This document shows, piece by piece, positions 35,832-47,330 of a DNA stretch of 64,000 nucleotides. The position numbers were made by a program, and so were the translations under genes. The stretch covers positions 38,186,974 to 38,250,973 of the forward strand of contig OZ038390.1 of assembly GCA_964036045.1 (NCBI GenBank), in the 5' to 3' direction. Within the stretch, counting starts at the first letter, position 1, and the number at the start of each line of letters is the position of its first letter. The stretch comes from Eutreptiella sp. 'Long Island Sound 2002' (lineage: Eukaryota; Euglenozoa; Euglenophyceae; Eutreptiales; Eutreptiaceae). The notes below the pieces were generated by a model, which worked only from the letters and a program-made list of their open reading frames with translations, did no database searches and was not told the DNA's origin.

Positions 35832-38805
35832 TCCGACCTGCATTCCCTACAACGCTAGGCCCCACCTCCAGGAGGCCTTGGGTCCTAACTGATGTCAGAA
35901 ATGCACCTCCGATTGAACCGGCTCCACAAACTCCTGGTGAACGGCTTTGCCAAACGGGGTTCAACCGTCCGCACGGACGAAATGTGTTCCAGCGCATGGG
36001 CTTCCGTTACAAACAAATGTTGCTTTGCGCCAAGTGTGTGCATGTGCCACATTTATGGATCAACGCACCCCTGAGATGGGACGGGGACTGGCCTCAGCGA
36101 AGGCCTGCATCCGATCTCTGGTCACACCAACCAGCGGCCCTGTTTGACCCACGTCGTCCCCGTCCCTCTCACATCCTTGCCTGGGCCCTTGGAGCAGTCG
36201 CTGCCAAGCAATCCCCTCACCTCTTGCCATACTGCCGTACACACGCAAGCGAATGCAGGCGCTGAATGCGGGCGCTCTGCCATGCTGCTGACCTACAATC
36301 GACCCATAGACATGCACGGTGGGCGCGCGGTGCGCACGGTGCGCAGTGCAGCGCCGTTATTCCCACAAGAGGATACCGGATCCTTCGGTCCATGATGAGC
36401 TGACCCCGTCGCGCGCGTCATGCAGCACGGGCGTCGATGCTCGAAGTGCTGCCCTGGTCCTCCCGGAGGGTTCTCGACTGTCTGTCGAACGGGAAAGTCA
36501 ATGCGATAGAACATTATTGGAGAGGTGTAACACAGACAACGCTGTCCCACGCAATTACGGCAGTCAAGGGGATTGTGGGCAGTGCTGGAACAGCACAATA
36601 CAATACACCAACTCGTGCCCTTCTCAGGCCGCACCATGCAACCCGAGAACCGAATAGTGGCGGGAACTGCCTTTGCCGTCATGTGAGAGCCATGGGAACT
36701 GTACAAGATTGAAACGGTATAAGACAGACAATGCACGCGGTCCACTACAGTATGGCAATTCAGATGACAATACAGTATAACCCCCCCCCCGCCCCCGCTG
36801 GTCCAAACATGGGCCCGCTTCCAAACCACAACAGTAACACCGGGGGCATCGCATTTGCACAAGGGTGTGTTTGAGCGCAACACGCGTGCAGTACACAAAC
36901 TCAGGCCAAACGCAAAGACAGAGAAATTGAGCTCCTTAGGACCTGCAAGACTGTTTCGCACCAAACACACACATACACGTGCACAGTACACAGGCACCAA
37001 CGCTATAGACACACTACAATGCTCATTTCTTGTTGACAACTCAGCCACAGAAAGCCTCCTCAGAAATGGAACCGTCCAATTCATGATTCCAAAAATGGCC
37101 CCAAAATGACGGTACCACGGGGTCACCGTGTTTGGACAAGGGCGTGTCAGGACAAAGGGGCGGGGGCTACAACACGACAAAAGCGTCAAACCTGAGTGCT
37201 GCAATCGAAGGGTGGCTGTGCACGGGAAATAAACCGGAGAGCACAGACAGAAATCCTGCCACGCTTGTGCCGCATGATGCAATCCACTACCAGGCACATC
37301 CTGCATTTGCCACCATCCAATGAATACCATGCGTATGCCCGGGTGCAGGGCACTGTGGGCCGTCCTCAAAATGCGATGGGGTGTCTAGGAAAGACCCTGG
37401 GGCTTTCTGGTCCATCTCTACTGCCACGGTGAAGCAAACCCCCTGATCGTCTCGGAAAAAGGGTATTCAAAAATTGACGAATCAAGGTTGCAGTAATGCC
37501 CTTGCAGCAAGGCTAGCTATGGGCATCATTGTCAGTATACGTTGACATGTCTGGGCAGTGCAAGAAGGTTCAACCAGAAATTAAAACAAGAGCAAAGAGA
37601 GTTGGGGAGCCCGCTCATGAAGCCACCGTGACAAGAGCCTCAACCACCTGCTTTCATGACTTAGGGGGTGGCACGCGGGGCCCTTTGGCCCCACCCCACA
37701 GGCACATATCTCTGGTTGCCCTCTGACATGGTCACCAGCCTCGGGACAAAGCACATAGAATGAGATTCAACTTCCACACGTTATCAAACCTCAGCAAATA
37801 ACCTCCAAAAATATCTAATTTGGTCTGTCAGTGAGGCCGCCCCCCCGCCATGAGATGGCACTGCCATTAGCTTGCAGTCTTGCAGAACGAAGGACATGTG
37901 GGGTGGTCCTTCACACGCCTGCAATCCGCTGGGGAATATGCACTGGCAAAGTCCCGTTGGCCTGCTCAACACTGACCTGCCGCCGTGTCCCTCGTTGCAC
38001 TGCAGTAAAGCAGGGGAAGGCGGTTTTGGCGGTTACCAAGCGGTTGCCTGGGGTTGGGGGGTGTAGATCAGCTAGTTCAGATTCAGAATGTGGCTGTGGA
38101 GGGGGGCGGGTCACCCCTTTCTGTTGCGTCGTGCCAATTCCCTCCCCCACTTTGTGCCCAACGCGACTTCACAGTCGCTCGCAGAGTTGAGCCGGGACAG
38201 AAGTGAAGAGTTCTTTTCCTGCGATTTAATGCGCAAGAACACTGGCAAGATTCCAAACAGTACGTCGGATGGTGATAACACCCCCACCCTTCCACCAACA
38301 TCGCGCTTGGGACGAGCGGCCGTCCATCAAGCCCCACAGGTACAATTGACGTTGTTTATGATAGAGTGAATGTACACATTGCCTGCGGGGAGGCGGAAGA
38401 CGACCACCAAAATTGCTGAAAACCCTTCTAAAACTTTAGACCCTCGCCTTGCAGCCCCTTGTCAGCGTAGCGCATCTCATGAATGTGGTCTGCCACAGGG
38501 TGCGCAGTGCAGTTCCCCTGTTCTCTGATCTCTGACCCAGTGTTGAGTCGCCACCATGATTCTTTTCGTTCCGCGAAGACAGACCATTGAGCAGGAGGCA
38601 GGGGGGGAATGATTCTGCGGCGGGGAGTTCCATTGACCAGGGCCAGGGGAAGGGGGGTGGCCTCCATCCCCACCATCCGATCCTTGTCTGGCCCCTTGAC
38701 TCATCCCCGCCCTCCCATTGGGGCCGTACAGCCAGAACAGGAAAATGGCAGGGTTAGGTTTGCGAACCGTTCACAATACACGCACAACGGCAACAACAGC
38801 GGTAA

Positions 38806-38846
38806 CACCACCACCACCACGATCACCACCACCACCACCACCACCA
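38806..38846 (+). repeat. CAC/ACC trinucleotide microsatellite
   Basis: About 13 CAC-type triplets with one interruption (GATCAC) near 38821. Confidence 0.93.
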
Positions 38847-39119
38847 TCCTGTTTTCAGGGACTAGAGCCTGCGATCCCCAGCACGTGAGGATCTCGTGCT
38901 CCCCTCAATGTGCACTGACTTGCTGCTGGCATTCGGCTTTGAAGTGCTGATGGATGGCATTCGCCCCGCCATGCAATGTCACCCATCCCTCACTCAGGAG
39001 CAAGGGGCCTTGATGTAAGAAAGCAAAGGCGAGGACCAGCAACCGCTGTCCGCTAATCGCCAACCGCCGCCGATTCATCGTCAGACGTCGTCAGTTGACC
39101 GCCCGTCAAACAACCACCA

Positions 39120-40505
39120 GTGACAGCCCTACCTCCCTCAGTGTCTGATTGTCTGGGAAGAAGAAATATCGCGTTCCGAAAGGACAGCCCTGCTGCACAT
39201 GCAGCAACACGTTGCAGCATCGCTGAAGAAGCCGGAAGCCAACGGGAGGGGTCGAGAGGAGGGACTAAGGGCGAGGCATCAGACAATCAGCTGCGGCCAC
39301 CCAGCCCAATAATAAGCCCAGATTGGGTCGCGTCATCCCGCATTTGGGGGGCTCCGATCTTTCCACTGGTGGCCATTTGCCCCCTTCGACGGGGCCAACA
39401 GATACAAAAGCCACGGCTTCCACAATGTTTGTGTGTGTGTAAAGCGTTGTTTGGGTCACAGTCAGGGCAAGAGCGTAGGATGTGCGAGACCCACATCACA
39501 CACTACCGCAGTCCCAAGAGGGTGGAAAGAAAGCTGCAAGGCTCCTCAATGCTCTGGCTTTCAGGAAGCCCCCTCCCCCACACACACGTTAACGGATTTC
39601 GCTTTGTCATCAGCCAACATCAACCGGCGTCGTTTGAGCCGCCAACTGCCGGCCCTAAACCGGTTATAACCCCCAGCCCAGAGCGCGCGGGCCTTCACAA
39701 CGCAGGGTACAACGCTGGGCCAGGAAGGCCCGCCAGCAGAGGAAGAAATGGGCCTATGGCTGAGGTCGGTAAATGGCAGAAGACACGCTATACATGGGAC
39801 ACAGCAGCCACGGGCCCACTGGCCCAAGCTCTCAGAAAAGCATCGTCCCGCTGTCAAATATCGGTCCAACTGCTGTCCACAGACCCGTCAACTGCCGTCC
39901 GTGGAACGGCAACTGCCTTCAGCAAACCACAACCCAAGTTGCCCTCAACAGGTTCCTCAGTCTCCGATAAGAGAAAACAACGCGACCTGTTGGGGAGAAT
40001 ACCCACACCACAGGCAGGCCAAGGGAATATCGTCACTGTGCCAAGAATTGCTATTGCCAGTCGACTACAATGTGCTGCCTGTGGGTGTGGGGCTGTGTCG
40101 GGCTTGCGTACATGGGGTGTGGAAGTGGCACTGGGCAGTGGACGTGTCGAAGGGGGCATGGACGTGGGGCTGAACATATGGGTGGGGCTGGTGGGAGTCA
40201 AGATTGGGTTGCGGGCATTGCCAGGCATTCCAGGCGCTCCGCGTCTGCAAGATTCCGAATCTCCAAAGACCACTTCTGGGGGATGGGGCAAAACGGGGGA
40301 GGCCAAAAGGGGGCAATACAGCGAAGAAAGGAGAAAGGGGCCCCCGGATCGGGCCCCCATCAAAATGACGTCTTCCCATCGTCAAACTCTCAGGAAGCAT
40401 GGCACAAATCAGCGCCGGTGGGTGTTACAGCCCGTTTTCGGGCTTTTTCTTCAAATCGGGTCGCGTTTTCGAGGGCAGGCGAATGCTCCATCAATCGTCA
40501 TTTAA
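39120..40505 (+). CDS. Long open frame of unknown status
   Basis: 461 codons are open on the plus strand, which is longer than expected by chance at this base composition. The protein has no recognisable domain. It is rich in Pro, Ser, Gly and Arg, and long frames exist in the other phases and on the opposite strand. The region contains repeated GTCAACTGCC-type words. It may be a decayed gene or a low-stop-density stretch. There is no start or splice evidence. Confidence 0.2.
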   Translation: MTALPPSVSDCLGRRNIAFRKDSPAAHAATRCSIAEEAGSQREGSRGGTKGEASDNQLRPPSPIISPDWVASSRIWGAPIFPLVAICPLRRGQQIQKPRLPQCLCVCKALFGSQSGQERRMCETHITHYRSPKRVERKLQGSSMLWLSGSPLPHTHVNGFRFVISQHQPASFEPPTAGPKPVITPSPERAGLHNAGYNAGPGRPASRGRNGPMAEVGKWQKTRYTWDTAATGPLAQALRKASSRCQISVQLLSTDPSTAVRGTATAFSKPQPKLPSTGSSVSDKRKQRDLLGRIPTPQAGQGNIVTVPRIAIASRLQCAACGCGAVSGLRTWGVEVALGSGRVEGGMDVGLNIWVGLVGVKIGLRALPGIPGAPRLQDSESPKTTSGGWGKTGEAKRGQYSEERRKGPPDRAPIKMTSSHRQTLRKHGTNQRRWVLQPVFGLFLQIGSRFRGQANAPSIVI

Positions 40506-40557
40506 ATGCGCGTCCCCGCCAGGTCTGCAAACAATGGAGACCTCAGCTGAGCACATT

Positions 40558-40735
40558 ACATGCGGTGTCCCGGTTGTGGTGATGGACCACAGGTTTTTGC
40601 GAGGAGCGACACCGAGCAGTCTGCCCCAAATGCCGCCACTCGGAGGGGGGCACATCGGCGGCACACATTCACTTGTACGAAAGCCGTCAACGCCGGTGCC
40701 TCCGTCTCAACAAAGAGGAAGGGTATACATGACAG
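40558..40735 (+). pseudogene. Zinc-ribbon-like fragment split between two frames
   Basis: One frame begins with MRCPGCGDGPQVF. Shifting by one base at the following T run gives CEERHRAVCPKCRH. Together these would make a CxxC...CxxC zinc ribbon. This may be a frameshifted remnant of a small zinc-binding or mobile-element protein. No homologue is named. Confidence 0.22.
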
Positions 40736-41944
40736 GCGTCAAGAGCAGACCCGAACATGCCGGACACCCCGACACGCCGCCTGCATCGCGCTCAGTGCCA
40801 ACAGGGCTGTCAACCGTCAACTATCAGCAACGAGTCCACCGCCGTCTGTCGTCCGCTGGCCGGGGGGATATTTACAAATCTTTCCAAAAAATAGCATGTT
40901 GCTCCGAGTTGGAACCTTCTGACCGTCCCCGAGAGATAGTGTGGCTTAGAGAGATGCAAAAACAGAAGGTTCCAATCACCGTCGGTTCACCAGCAACCTT
41001 GAGGGGCGCAACGGCCCCTTATCACAGTGTGCAAGGCTCTTGGAGGACCGTCTTCACGTCAAGTGACCAGCCACCACTCGACCCGTACGCCAGTTGCGGT
41101 AATCCTGCCAACTGCCGTTGTCGGTTGCGTCGAGCAGTGCGCAGCACACCCGCCGAAGACAGAACCTGCACTCGTCCCAGGCCGCCCTCGTCAAAGGCTG
41201 TGTCCGCGATTGCGAGAGGTGACCCCACTACCCGCGTTCCGGTGGATGCCTGGGGATCCGCTTCGGGAAAAGGCTGCAGAAGCAGTACCCTTGGGACTTG
41301 TGCGGTGGGGTGTGGCGGATGCGCGGGAGGCGGGCATTGAGGCCGGCAGGAGGAGCATCGGCCGCGGCATGGCCCAGCACTGGTCCATCCACGTTTCGTG
41401 CCCACCTGCCTTCCCGCTTACACCTGCTTTCGCACTGAACCGCAGCAACCGGCGCCCTTGGCCATGCGTGGGACTGGGACTGAGACTGTCACTGGGAATC
41501 TCAGTTTGGTTTCCAGGCGGTCAATCTGACGGCGCATGGGGGATGCACCAGACTTACGTGTGCGCCACGACAGATACCAGCATGTCGAGTCGGTGGATAG
41601 AATGTGTAGGGCCTTGGTAACAAAAAACTGATGATGATGACGATGATAATTGATGACTACTGAACGTCTTTGCTTTGGCAGTTGTGAAGAGAAATCACTT
41701 TGTCTGAAGATATGTACAGTGTGAGAAGGCTAGAGTGTGCCATTGGACCTGCTGGGCTGTGGACCGGACGCAGCCGGTTCGTCCTGTGCTCATGCCGTGA
41801 AGGGGGGGCAGACGTTACAATACGGCATGAAGTGCATGCTTGATAAGCAGCGCAAGCCCGGTCTCTGCTGGATGACGGCATGTGTGGGATGCACCGTCAC
41901 AAGCATGCCTTCGACGCTGTGTCGGCCGGTCGGTGTCCGCTACG

Positions 41945-42195
41945 CGCAAGGCCACGTCAGACTTAGGCCACGCGAAGCGCTCCAGTCCGCAGGCACGGCC
42001 CCGTACATCCGCTCTGTGAAATACTTGGCCAACATGCCGCACGTGGGCGTCAAGTAAAAGCTGGCCGCCTCGTGGAATCTGGGGTCCCCTGTCACAATCC
42101 TTCGGGTGCGGGCCGCACACTGAGACGAGACACGGGCCATGAAGAGCACTCGCAAGAGGGATGCTGACACGAACCCGTCTGGCACAAGCTTGTGA
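41945..42195 (-). CDS. Exon-like stretch, protein family unknown
   Basis: About 83 residues of ordinary composition on the minus strand, including GFVSASLLRVLFMARVSS and FHEAASFYLTPTCGMLAK, follow a possible acceptor (CAATCGCAGGCAG). I cannot place a donor with confidence. It may be one exon of a larger gene whose other exons I cannot find. Confidence 0.3.
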
Positions 42196-42827
42196 AAGAC
42201 TGCCTGCGATTGGGGCCTGCTCACCTGCCTCCATGCACTAACACTACAAAGTACATTCCAATGGTCGAAAGCCACTCCATTTTAGGAGAATCCCTTCCAC
42301 TCACAGGCGCACTGGACGCGCCCACCGACTTAGAGGTTGAGCGGGTCAATAATCTGGGTTCCAAATTTGAACTCGAAATTCTGCATCCGACTTCATTAGC
42401 AGGTTCTAATTTGGAATCGCCTTGCGGAGATTGTGAGGGAAAAACCAGGCGGACCCACATTTACAGTCATACACCCGCGCCTTTTTTTCGGCACATTCGC
42501 ATACTAAAGCCCACGCGGTCAAACGAGGGAAGGGGAAGAGAGGGTTGCCATACACCAGTAGGGGAGGGGTGGGGGGTCCAAAGAAAAAAGAATCCCCTAT
42601 GGGGGCCTGAAAATTGCAGAACCTGGTACATCAAAAACACGCGAGGCCCCTATAAACAGAAAATGCCACACACCCCCTTTGTGGGCCCATTCTTGTACCG
42701 TAGCCCAAGGGGTCAAATTTGGGGTTTGCAAAATCCTGATGTTGTCCGAAAAAAGTATACCACAATGACTTTTGTTGGGGGGACGCGTAACCCCCCCACT
42801 GAAATCCCATCTTTACAGGGCGGGGGA

Positions 42828-42847
42828 GGGGGGGGGGGGGGGGGGGG
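42828..42847 (+). repeat. Poly-G run (20 G)
   Basis: An uninterrupted G tract in a region otherwise without recognisable features. Confidence 0.93.
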
Positions 42848-43885
42848 CTGGTAGGCCTTGCAGCAACTATGCATCGTTCCAGACCCAGGTCCCATACAAC
42901 TCTCTGTCTTCTATAGGGACCCGCTGGCCAACGCTGGGTCCTATTTCCGGGTACCCCAATCACCACCACTGGAGGACTTGACCAATTTCGGGCTGTATTC
43001 AGGCGGCTTGGCCCAAAAATCATGTTTTCAGGGTGTTAATGCCAAAACGGCTCTGTGGTGTGCTTCCTGGCGTGTTGTCGCTCATTGTTGCTTGGTCTGT
43101 AATGAGGCCCGCTGGCTTCTGAAAGGATTCAGGGGGATTGTTGCGCTTCAGGAGGTGTGACTAATCTGTGTTTCAGGCGCCCGGACTTCTGGAGAAACAA
43201 GGCGGGATGAGTAACCCTTTCCTCTGGAGCTGACCTGTCTTGCTCCAGTAAAGGGGGATGAGGGGTTGGAGGTGATGTGAAAAGTGGAATCAGCTGCCGC
43301 TTCCCCAAGGCCCTTTGAAGACAAGTGATTGCACTAGCCCCAAAATTCATGCGATTTTCGTCATTCCGCCAGCGTGTCCTTAAGGTATTGTCATCTTTGA
43401 GACATACAACAGATCATAGCCAGGGGTACTCTGATGTAAATGGCACAGATTTCCTGTGCAGTGTATGCAGCTCTCACACAAGGCCACATTCCACATGGGT
43501 CTGACAGGATTCAAAATGGGTTGAAAATAGGTCAAAAATGACCCTTTTTTTTCACAAAAGGATCCCACACCGCTTAAGATGCTCAAGGCACTGCTCTCCG
43601 CTCGTTTTGAGCCTGTCGTAGCCCAAGTTGAGCCCTGCAAAGTCCCAAAATGTATTGAACATGGGCAATGTAGGGACAATTAGTCAAAAATACGTCAAAA
43701 AACGTGTCATACCAAGCTGCTTGGGATGCTCCAACGGACGTATTTAAGCCCATTGAGCCTGTTTTGACCTATTTTTGGTGTACAAAGAATCCTTGAAGCT
43801 TTTGTGGGACCATGTCAAGTACGGCAAGGCGGTCCAAAGAGCGCAAGGCAAGGCTAGGAGCACAGGGATACGGCTTGCAGGGGTG

Positions 43886-43920
43886 GTGGAAAATTGGCTT
43901 GCGCCCACGGGGGGTCACGG
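43886..43920 (+). repeat. Inverted repeat, left arm (35 bp)
   Basis: It begins GTGGAAAATTGGCTTGCG and ends GGTCACGG. The reverse complement lies at 45787-45821 with 33 of 35 positions matching. Immediately inside is GTCCATTTCCCAAACCCC and a C run. That word also occurs just inside the right arm, but in direct orientation. Confidence 0.85.
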
Positions 43921-44113
43921 ATGTCCATTTCCCAAACCCCCCCCCCCCCTTCTGGCCCGCCGTGACGGGGCAATGACAACCGGTCTACACAGCCCCCCAG
44001 TCCACCCCCTACCCCCAACGGTGGTGGTATTTATGTCCGGTCTATTCCGGTTGCATCCTATAGCACGGGGGGGGGGGGGATGCAACGCCCCACCATGGCC
44101 TCCCGTTGGCAAA

Positions 44114-44928
44114 TTAGTCTGATGCAGATGTCAATGAAGACACATCAGAGGACTCCGATGAATCAGAATCAGAACATGTGCTGTCACTGTCCGAGCTTGA
44201 CGTGCTATCTGAAATGGAAGCAGAGGTAACATGGGAGCTGGAAGCAGAATCTTGGGTGGAAGGCACGTAATCACCATCTGCAACTCTGGAATCACCATTT
44301 GATCCCTGTGCGACACAATCAGGACAGAACCAAGAATGATTTGGCACCTGTGTAACAGGTGGCAGAAGGCATTGTTGGTGATACCCAATAGTGGAGCTAT
44401 GGTCCCCGTCACAAAGCAAGATGTCATTGCCATCACTCACCTCACCACTCAAGCATATGACGCAAACAATGTCCGAATCATCACCCTCCGGATCAGTTTG
44501 TAACACCTCTTCCACATGGGCAATTTCAGCTTCCTCCATGGGCAAGCTGTGTTGCTCGCGGATGAGGTGGATATAGTTGTACACTCTCTGGATTAGCTCA
44601 GGCTTGGGACCACTACTACACAAACCTTGTTGCATCAAAACCTTTTTCAAGTTTGAGACAGTACACTGCCCGTTAATGCCCATGGAGCCACGCAATTGAC
44701 GGAGGAGGCGCTCCACATCAGCCAAAACACCCGGTGTGACCTGCCCACATCGCCGCTTCAAACGAGCCTCATCCTTCAAAAACTCCAAACTACGGCGATT
44801 GGCGAACCACTGCTCCACTTGGGAGACCTTCAACACATTTCCTAGTGCAACTTTGGCCACCTCCTTCATTTGTTCCTCGGTAGGATGGGAGGTTTGGCGG
44901 TACAGTTGCTTACAGTGGACAGAGGCAC
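44114..44928 (-). CDS. Homeodomain / SAP-like / PHD-finger protein (partial, 3' exon)
   Basis: A nuclear regulatory-type protein of at least 270 residues. Residues ~5-55 match a homeodomain third-helix region (HPTEEQ..., then WFANRR at ~40-45). Residues ~89-119 resemble a SAP DNA-binding motif (LKKVLMQQGL...GPKPELIQRV). Residues ~155-204 form a PHD finger with the C4HC3 pattern (VCVIC...LLCDGD...YHQQC...FCPDC). The C terminus is a Ser/Asp-rich acidic tail. The frame stays open upstream to an acceptor-like CCCCTTAG at 44929, so an upstream exon probably exists; it was not found. The gene lies wholly inside the 35-bp inverted repeat, so it could belong to a mobile element. Stop is TGA... at the 44114 end of the frame. 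Confidence 0.72.
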
Positions 44929-45574
44929 CTAAGGGGCACCGGTCGAAACAAAAAAACAGTCAGTGGGGACCATTCATGGGTCCTGTCACAGTTCAAAGTC
45001 TACAGGCAACATCACAGAAACAGCACAGAAAAATTTAACTTGTCTGCAACATCCCTAACCTGTTGAAGTCAAAAAATGTGTGGAACCCGAAGGCAGGGGG
45101 CAAGAAGGCGGGGGTGGCCCAGGCGGGGAGGGTAGGAGAGGAACTTACAGGTTTTTATTTTTTAAACCCCACCCTGCTCTCTTGGACCCCTTGGGTGCCT
45201 GGGCGTCCTCTCCTCCCCCCCCAGTAGGGCAAGAAGGTGAAACCTGCCTGCCCAGGCACCCAGCCATCAGACAGCACCTGTTTAACTCAGAAAGGATGGT
45301 TCGCCAAAAAAGAAAAAATAAAATTTGCAAAGTGGTGCTGTCAGTGGCCCCCTGTGTTTAACTGACTTTTGTTTGTTTCCTTGTCAAGGGCTGGTTGCTT
45401 CGGGGAAGGGGTCGAGAGCAGGGGGGGGGTTTAAGGGGTATGTGTGCCTGTGACTGACACAAAGGGTCCCCCCTGATGGGGGGACCTGTAGAAAACTGTC
45501 TTTGGGGGGGCATGCACATGCAAACATGCAAACATGAAGACATAAAAAAGACGAAAAAAGCGAAGGGAAAAAGA

Positions 45575-45655
45575 GAGTACATGAAGCTGGGATTAAACCC
45601 AGGACTCTAGAATTGGAGCCTAGGCCTACTACCAACTAAGCTAAGTCAGGATCTG
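45575..45655 (-). ncRNA. tRNA-like sequence, Trp(CCA)-like; possible SINE head or tRNA relic
   Basis: The minus strand has an A-box-like TAGCTTAGTTGG and a D-arm stem GCTT/AGGC. Its anticodon arm is CTAGG-CTCCAAT-TCTAG (anticodon CCA), followed by a T-arm-like CTGGGTTTAATCCCAG. The T loop is one base short and the acceptor stem ends do not pair, so it is not a functional tRNA. The intact A box and near-complete B box fit a tRNA-derived SINE or a tRNA pseudogene. Confidence 0.45.
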
Positions 45656-45786
45656 GCTACATTCCAAAATGAGAGAGTGTATACCATAGTAAAAAAAAAA
45701 AAAAGGCTGACAATGAGGACCATACATAGGTCCTGTCACAGCTGTCCATTTCCCAAACCCCCCCCCCCCCCTCCTTCAGGCGACAG

Positions 45787-45821
45787 CCGTGACCCCCCCC
45801 GGGCGCAAGCCAATTTTCCAC
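45787..45821 (-). repeat. Inverted repeat, right arm (35 bp)
   Basis: It reads CCGTGACCCCCCCCGGG... and ends GCCAATTTTCCAC, the reverse complement of the arm at 43886-43920 with two mismatches. I see no clear target-site duplication flanking the pair. Confidence 0.85.
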
Positions 45822-47095
45822 ATGCCCAGCCAGATGGCGTTGGGAAGAGGGCTGTAGATTGCAGAATATTGCTACACTCCTCTCCATCAATGGCAAGGCC
45901 AAACCTGCAATGCAGCCAATGTACTATCGATCAGAGCCTTGCCATCTTCAGCCTCGGGGACCACCTGCGACCTCCTCCGTAGAGCACTCTCACATGCAGC
46001 GGTTGCGAAAGCAGCCCTTTCATGGACTTGCGCCATGTACTCTGTGAATGAGCATCGGTACGTGCCAAATGTCTGGATGCCTCAAAATGCCCGCAACCCC
46101 ATCTTGAGTCCCACCAGCCACACCTTTCTATCCAGGCCTACGGGTCAAACCCTGTTGGATGACACTTCCACAGCTGCGCAGCCCCCATCTACGAAAGCCC
46201 TGCCCCATGTACATACAGCCGCACAGCCATCAAAGGAGAACATGGCAGTATCGAACTGTTCGTTTCCAGGTTGTTTACTGTTGTTGCACTGATGAAAATT
46301 TGATGCCAATTTGTTGGCACGCAAACGCTGTTTGGGCCTCTGCCCAACCCACCCCTGGCTGGATGATCTGTATTGTCCAAGACCCTTTCAGAATAAAATT
46401 GTGGGCGCCTGGTACACTGGTGAATGAAAGAAGGCTGCACAGAACACCCCCCATGCAGAAGATCAGGGTGTAGAGTCACGGCACACTGCCTCAAAAAGTC
46501 ACTGGTGTTGCAACACTAGTGCATAGCGTCAATAATGCTCATGTTACATTGTGACCCTAGCGTTGACATTTCATTGTGACCATGAACCAAGTGGCTGCAT
46601 TGCCCCGGCAGTGTTCCGGCCACAGCCAAAAAGAGCGTGGATTGTGGCTGCATTTCCCCCCCGAATGGGGGCCACACCCCCGGAACGGCGTAGACTGCAG
46701 CCACAAACCCCGTGGTGTATCGAGGCCATAGGGCTCGTGGCTGAATACCCCCGGCTGTATGGGGGCGCACCAGAAGGGTATTGTGAAACCGACACGTCCA
46801 AGCAGCAAAGGTCCCCAAGAAAAATTTGCTGCGCTGCGGCATGCTTCAAACACCCACCAACAGTCCCAAAAATCCGGTGCTGCATGCTGCGGCATGCTGC
46901 GGCATCCTTCAACCATTAGTGCTTGGACACGACGGGCCGTGTTGAGGGAACTGTTTTCGAACAGCCCCAATCAACGGATTCCCTCGCCTTCTGTGCTGTG
47001 CCCCTCTGACAACGCGAACACAAACGCAAACGCAAACCAAAGAAGCCAACACATCGCAACGGAACCGCACGGCTTTGCAGACACAAGGTACGCAT
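45822..47095. other. Intergenic region with possible satellite relics
   Basis: No convincing gene. Between about 46590 and 46790 the words GTGGCTGCATT..CCCC and GTGGCTGAATACCCCC recall the start of the 85-bp monomer and may be decayed units. Near 46855-46915 there are short repeats of TGCGGCATGC. Confidence 0.4.
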
Positions 47096-47330
47096 TCGCC
47101 CCCTCCTCCCAGCTCCCACTGGGCAGAGCATGAGGGCCATACCCTGCAACACAAGGGCCAGGATGCCCCCCGAGATCTCCGTGGGTGCGGTGCCTGCCCA
47201 TTTCTCGAGTTGCTCGCACACGACCACCTCTTTTTCGGTGTGTGCCTCCTCCGTCTTGACGGATTTCGGGCGTAGAGTGCGCCCGGTCCCTCTTGACCTT
47301 TGGTACAGGCAATGGGCAAGGCTCTCGCAG
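47096..47330 (-). CDS. Exon-like stretch, family unknown
   Basis: A minus-strand frame includes VKTEEAHTEKEVVVCEQLEK followed by WAGTAPTEISGGILALVLQ, ordinary soluble-protein composition. A possible donor GCAGG|GTATGG follows. Its exact ends are not defined, and other frames are also open here. Confidence 0.25.

Larger units (their letters stand above)
33346..38805. other. Gene-poor region after array 2
   Basis: No open frame shows a recognisable domain. One hydrophobic stretch at 34870-35026 (+), containing ILKLIGFVMLFIDQVFP, could be a membrane segment but has no context. The region holds GC-rich alternating words (near 33552, 34697, 35372, 35478 and 36318), a 25-base C run at 35807-35831 and a C run at 36781. 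A long minus frame at 36293-37369 is judged to be a chance frame. Confidence 0.55.

Noticed and set aside
36293-37369. Minus-strand open frame of 358 codons
   Set aside because: No domain, erratic composition and a G-run-derived Gly stretch. Competing frames are equally open, so it is most likely chance.
42192-42854. Plus-strand frame of 220 codons ending in a poly-Gly stretch
   Set aside because: No domain; the end is translation of a G homopolymer.
45575-45655. Functional tRNA-Trp gene
   Set aside because: The acceptor stem does not pair and the T loop is short by one base, so it is kept only as a tRNA-like or SINE-like feature.
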